This document shows, piece after piece, positions 61,620 through 64,000 of a stretch of 64,000 nt of DNA. Position numbers and translations under genes: made by a program. The stretch comes from Ambrosia x helenae (taxonomy: Eukaryota; Streptophyta; Magnoliopsida; Asterales; Asteraceae), in assembly GCA_030844895.1 (NCBI GenBank), contig CM061231.1:6781618-6845617 (forward strand), given 5' to 3'. Below the pieces are notes generated by a model, which saw only the letters and a program-made list of their open reading frames with translations, had not been told where the DNA came from and did not search any database. Within the stretch, counting starts at the first letter, position 1, and each line of letters begins with the position of its first letter.

Positions 61620-62560
61620 ACTTTGTTGGGTCGGTAGGAGATGGTTCAGCGATTTCTTTTTGGGGGTGACGTGTGGCTGAGAGATCTCCCTCTCCAAGTT
61701 GTTTATCCGAACCTGTTCAGGTTAGAGTCGAACAAGTGGGTAGCAGTGAGTGATCGGTTGAGGGTAGATAATGGTTTGAAAGTTATTAGGTGGGGATGGA
61801 AGCAAGAACCGTCCTCCTATTATACAGTTTCAGAACTATTTCAGCTCTTGGAGGATATTCATGAGTTTCAATGGAGAGGGGGTAGTGACGTGTGGAGGTG
61901 GAAAGCGGATGATAATGGTGTATTCGCTGTTCATTCAGCCAAGAAACTTCTGTACGAGGATATTCAACCGGATAATATTATGAGCTTTGACTGGAAAGGA
62001 TGGGTTCCTCCCAAGTGTAAGATATTGGTTTGGAGAGCTTCTAGGGACCGACTTCCTACTCGTTCGGAACTGACTAAAAGAGGTGTCTGCAGGATATTGG
62101 GTGCGTTTTATGCCAAACGGGTCATGAAACGGCACTGCACTTATTCACCGGCTGTATGTTTTCGTTGGAAGTTTGGAACAGGATTAGTGTTTGGTGTCGT
62201 CTTAGTACGTTTTTTGCGTTTGATGTTCCGGGTATTCTGAAGATTGTTGATTCTCAAGCTCTGCAGAAAGATAAGAAACGCATTCTCAAAGGCATCTTCT
62301 TCACTACGATGTGGTTGATTTGGTTGGAAAGGAATGATCGTATTTTCAAAAACAAATCTCGAAGACCGGTAGAGTTGTTGGAGAATATTAAAGCGACTTC
62401 GTTTTTTTGGTTTCATCATAGAACTAGAATTAAAAAGTTTGATTAGAAGTTGTGGTGTAATTTTCCTTTGGATTTGATGTAGTCGTTTGTGTGCCCGGGA
62501 GTCCTTGCTTTGAGGACCGCTTGTGGCTTTTGTGAATGAAAGTTAACTTACAAAAAAAAA
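61620..62560 (+). pseudogene. 5'-truncated LINE: reverse-transcriptase zinc-binding region and poly(A) tail
   Basis: The translation shows GSVGDGSAISFW, GDVWLRDLPL, PPKCKILVWRASRDRLPTRS and then, after frame changes, QTGHETALHLFTGC and TMWLIWLERNDRIF. This is the C-terminal zf-RVT domain of plant non-LTR retrotransposons. Frame breaks lie near 61664 (G run) and 62105. The stop at about 62444 is followed by a 3' UTR and an A9 run near 62551. The endonuclease and catalytic part are missing, as usual for 5'-truncated LINEs. Confidence 0.85.
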
Positions 62561-62903
62561 CATTGATGTCCGTTATAAAACTAGAACCTTCAATCATATG
62601 GTAACTCGAAGAAACACATTTACTACACCTTTTAATACAGCTAGGCTACAAGCCCTTTTTTGTTAATATATTTTAATATATTAAGCCCAAATCACTTATA
62701 ATTTAGTTGTAGGGAAGCAAACGAACTGAACGAGACATTGTTCAAGTTCATACATTAAACTTTTATCTGGCAAAAGAACGGTTCATGAACACATAATTAA
62801 AGGATTTAATTAAATATTATCATTATCCGCTAGTCATTAGTTATCATTATCCATTAGTCTTATATTAGTTTCCTTATAGTTTACGATTCCTAAACTATCT
62901 ATG
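62561..62903. other. Non-coding interval
   Basis: AT-rich, nothing recognised. Confidence 0.5.
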
Positions 62904-64000
62904 TGTGACATCCGTCACCCTCGTCTTTCGTCAAAGTTACAAAAAATAGCCCTTTAAATATTTCCATTATAGTCCCTGTAAGTTTCGTCGTTTTCAAATT
63001 TAATTTTTTTAGCGAACTAAAATTTAATCAATTAAATTTATGGATCGAGTATGCGTTTTAAGCAAATGTGTATGTTGAAATGTCGCCCGGAATGGATACT
63101 ATAAAAATTTCATGTTCTATAAAAGTTTTAAGTTAAACTTAGTTAACTTGGTTAAGTGTTATAAAGGAAAAAAAACTAACTAAATTATTATAAAACTAAC
63201 TTGGTTAAAGTAAAGGGGCTGATTTTGTAAAAAAAGTTGAAAGTTTAAAAAAAAAAGAAAACAACTTTCCCTCCTGGCCATTAACGCTTTTCCGGCGGGT
63301 GGATTCCGGCCACCGGAATCTTTTCCGGCGAACGTTGTAACTTGGTTTTTAACGCGTTTTAAAAGCTTTAAATCGTGTCTTTATGATCCACCATCGATAT
63401 GTAACAGATACAAATCATTATAAGGTGTAATTGTAGCGTTTTAAACATGGTTTAATCGGGTGTTAAGCTTGTAACCGTCCGGAACTTAAAGACCCATATC
63501 AAACGCCATTTTCTTCATAATACTATAAATTGATTGTTCCATTCAGCTTCTGCACGTTTACACCCTTCGAACGCACCTTTAAATCAAACAAAACGTGACT
63601 GGAAGACCCTCAATTCGTGCATCATGGTGCAGCCCTTTTCACTCGTTTTCAGCGCATATATGATCATTGTAAGCTTTTGTTTTAATTGCCGTTTTGATCC
63701 TTATGTTATCCTCCGTGAAAGCCCTATCCTTAATCACGTCCATGGAGTCGTTCGCAGATTATTGAAATTAGGTTATAGGGTTAGGGTTTAGGTTTGGTCA
63801 TTTGGGGAAGATGATGGATATTTGTTATATTTTAAGTATATATTGTTTCATTTAAAAACAACAAAAGCTTCACTTGGTGGAGTGGTTGAGAGCATGTGGA
63901 TTGTTTGTAAAGGGGCCGGGTTCGAGTCCTGCTTCCCATGATTCTTACTCAATTTTTGTATCATTTTTTTTATCTCTTCTCTTTGTTTATTTAAATGTAT
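62904..64000 (+). mobile_element. LTR of the 54261-56974 family, running off the window
   Basis: Begins TGTGACATCCGTCACCCTCG and follows the 54261 copy: purine-rich block, CCGGCG words near 63290-63330, TATA-like ACTATAAATTG near 63523, TTAGGGTTTAGG near 63780. Whether it is solo or one end of a full element cannot be told. Confidence 0.7.
63866..63942 (+). repeat. tRNA-like module in the LTR
   Basis: CTTGGTGGAGTGGTTGAGAG (box A-like) and GGGTTCGAGTCC (box B) with tRNA spacing. No acceptor stem could be closed. Confidence 0.5.

Overview
The window is nuclear DNA of a flowering plant. Evidence: a 12-exon phosphoethanolamine N-methyltransferase gene (plant-type, two methyltransferase domains) with GT-AG introns and its conserved regulatory upstream ORF, plus Ty1/copia elements primed by initiator Met-tRNA, CACTA, Mutator-like, Tourist, Stowaway and Helitron elements. 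A eudicot, perhaps an asterid or Asteraceae, is my guess; nothing in the sequence settles the species.

Layout. 1-6707: a young Ty1/copia element (A), cut by the window edge, whose 5' LTR carries a 579-bp MITE that the 3' LTR lacks. 8333-13058: the only intact host gene, PEAMT, on the minus strand, with a TATA box and a 25-codon upstream ORF. 13260-16230: MITEs, a Helitron 3' end and simple repeats. 16439-24098: five consecutive short-to-medium inverted-repeat elements separated only by (TA)n tracts; one carries a broken two-exon copy of an AKR2-like gene. 25257-26316: a Stowaway-like MITE and a decayed copia gag. 27091-34496: a 7.4-kb CACTA transposon with exact TAT target duplication, holding a truncated TNP2-like ORF, a spliced Ptta/TnpA-like gene, a solo LTR, a MITE and satellites. 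34683-36856: a MITE and a 1-kb Mutator-like element. 37300-46095: an old copia remnant (C) split by a younger copia (B, 37747-45615), which is itself split by a 2.7-kb solo LTR (three nesting levels). 47032-53165: a CACTA end, an isolated relative of the (TA)n elements, a Tourist MITE and a minus-strand Helitron holding a solo LTR. 53219-64000: SINE-like tRNA-derived sequences, two more LTRs of one family, several MITEs and a 5'-truncated LINE.

The only host function visible is phosphocholine synthesis by PEAMT, probably under translational feedback by its upstream ORF. The rest is transposable-element biology. The most unusual parts are the train of elements embedded in (TA)n, whose likely target-duplication length is given by an isolated copy at 47283-47684, and arrays of imperfect palindromes inside one LTR. 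All gene names rest on my reading of motifs; no database search was run.
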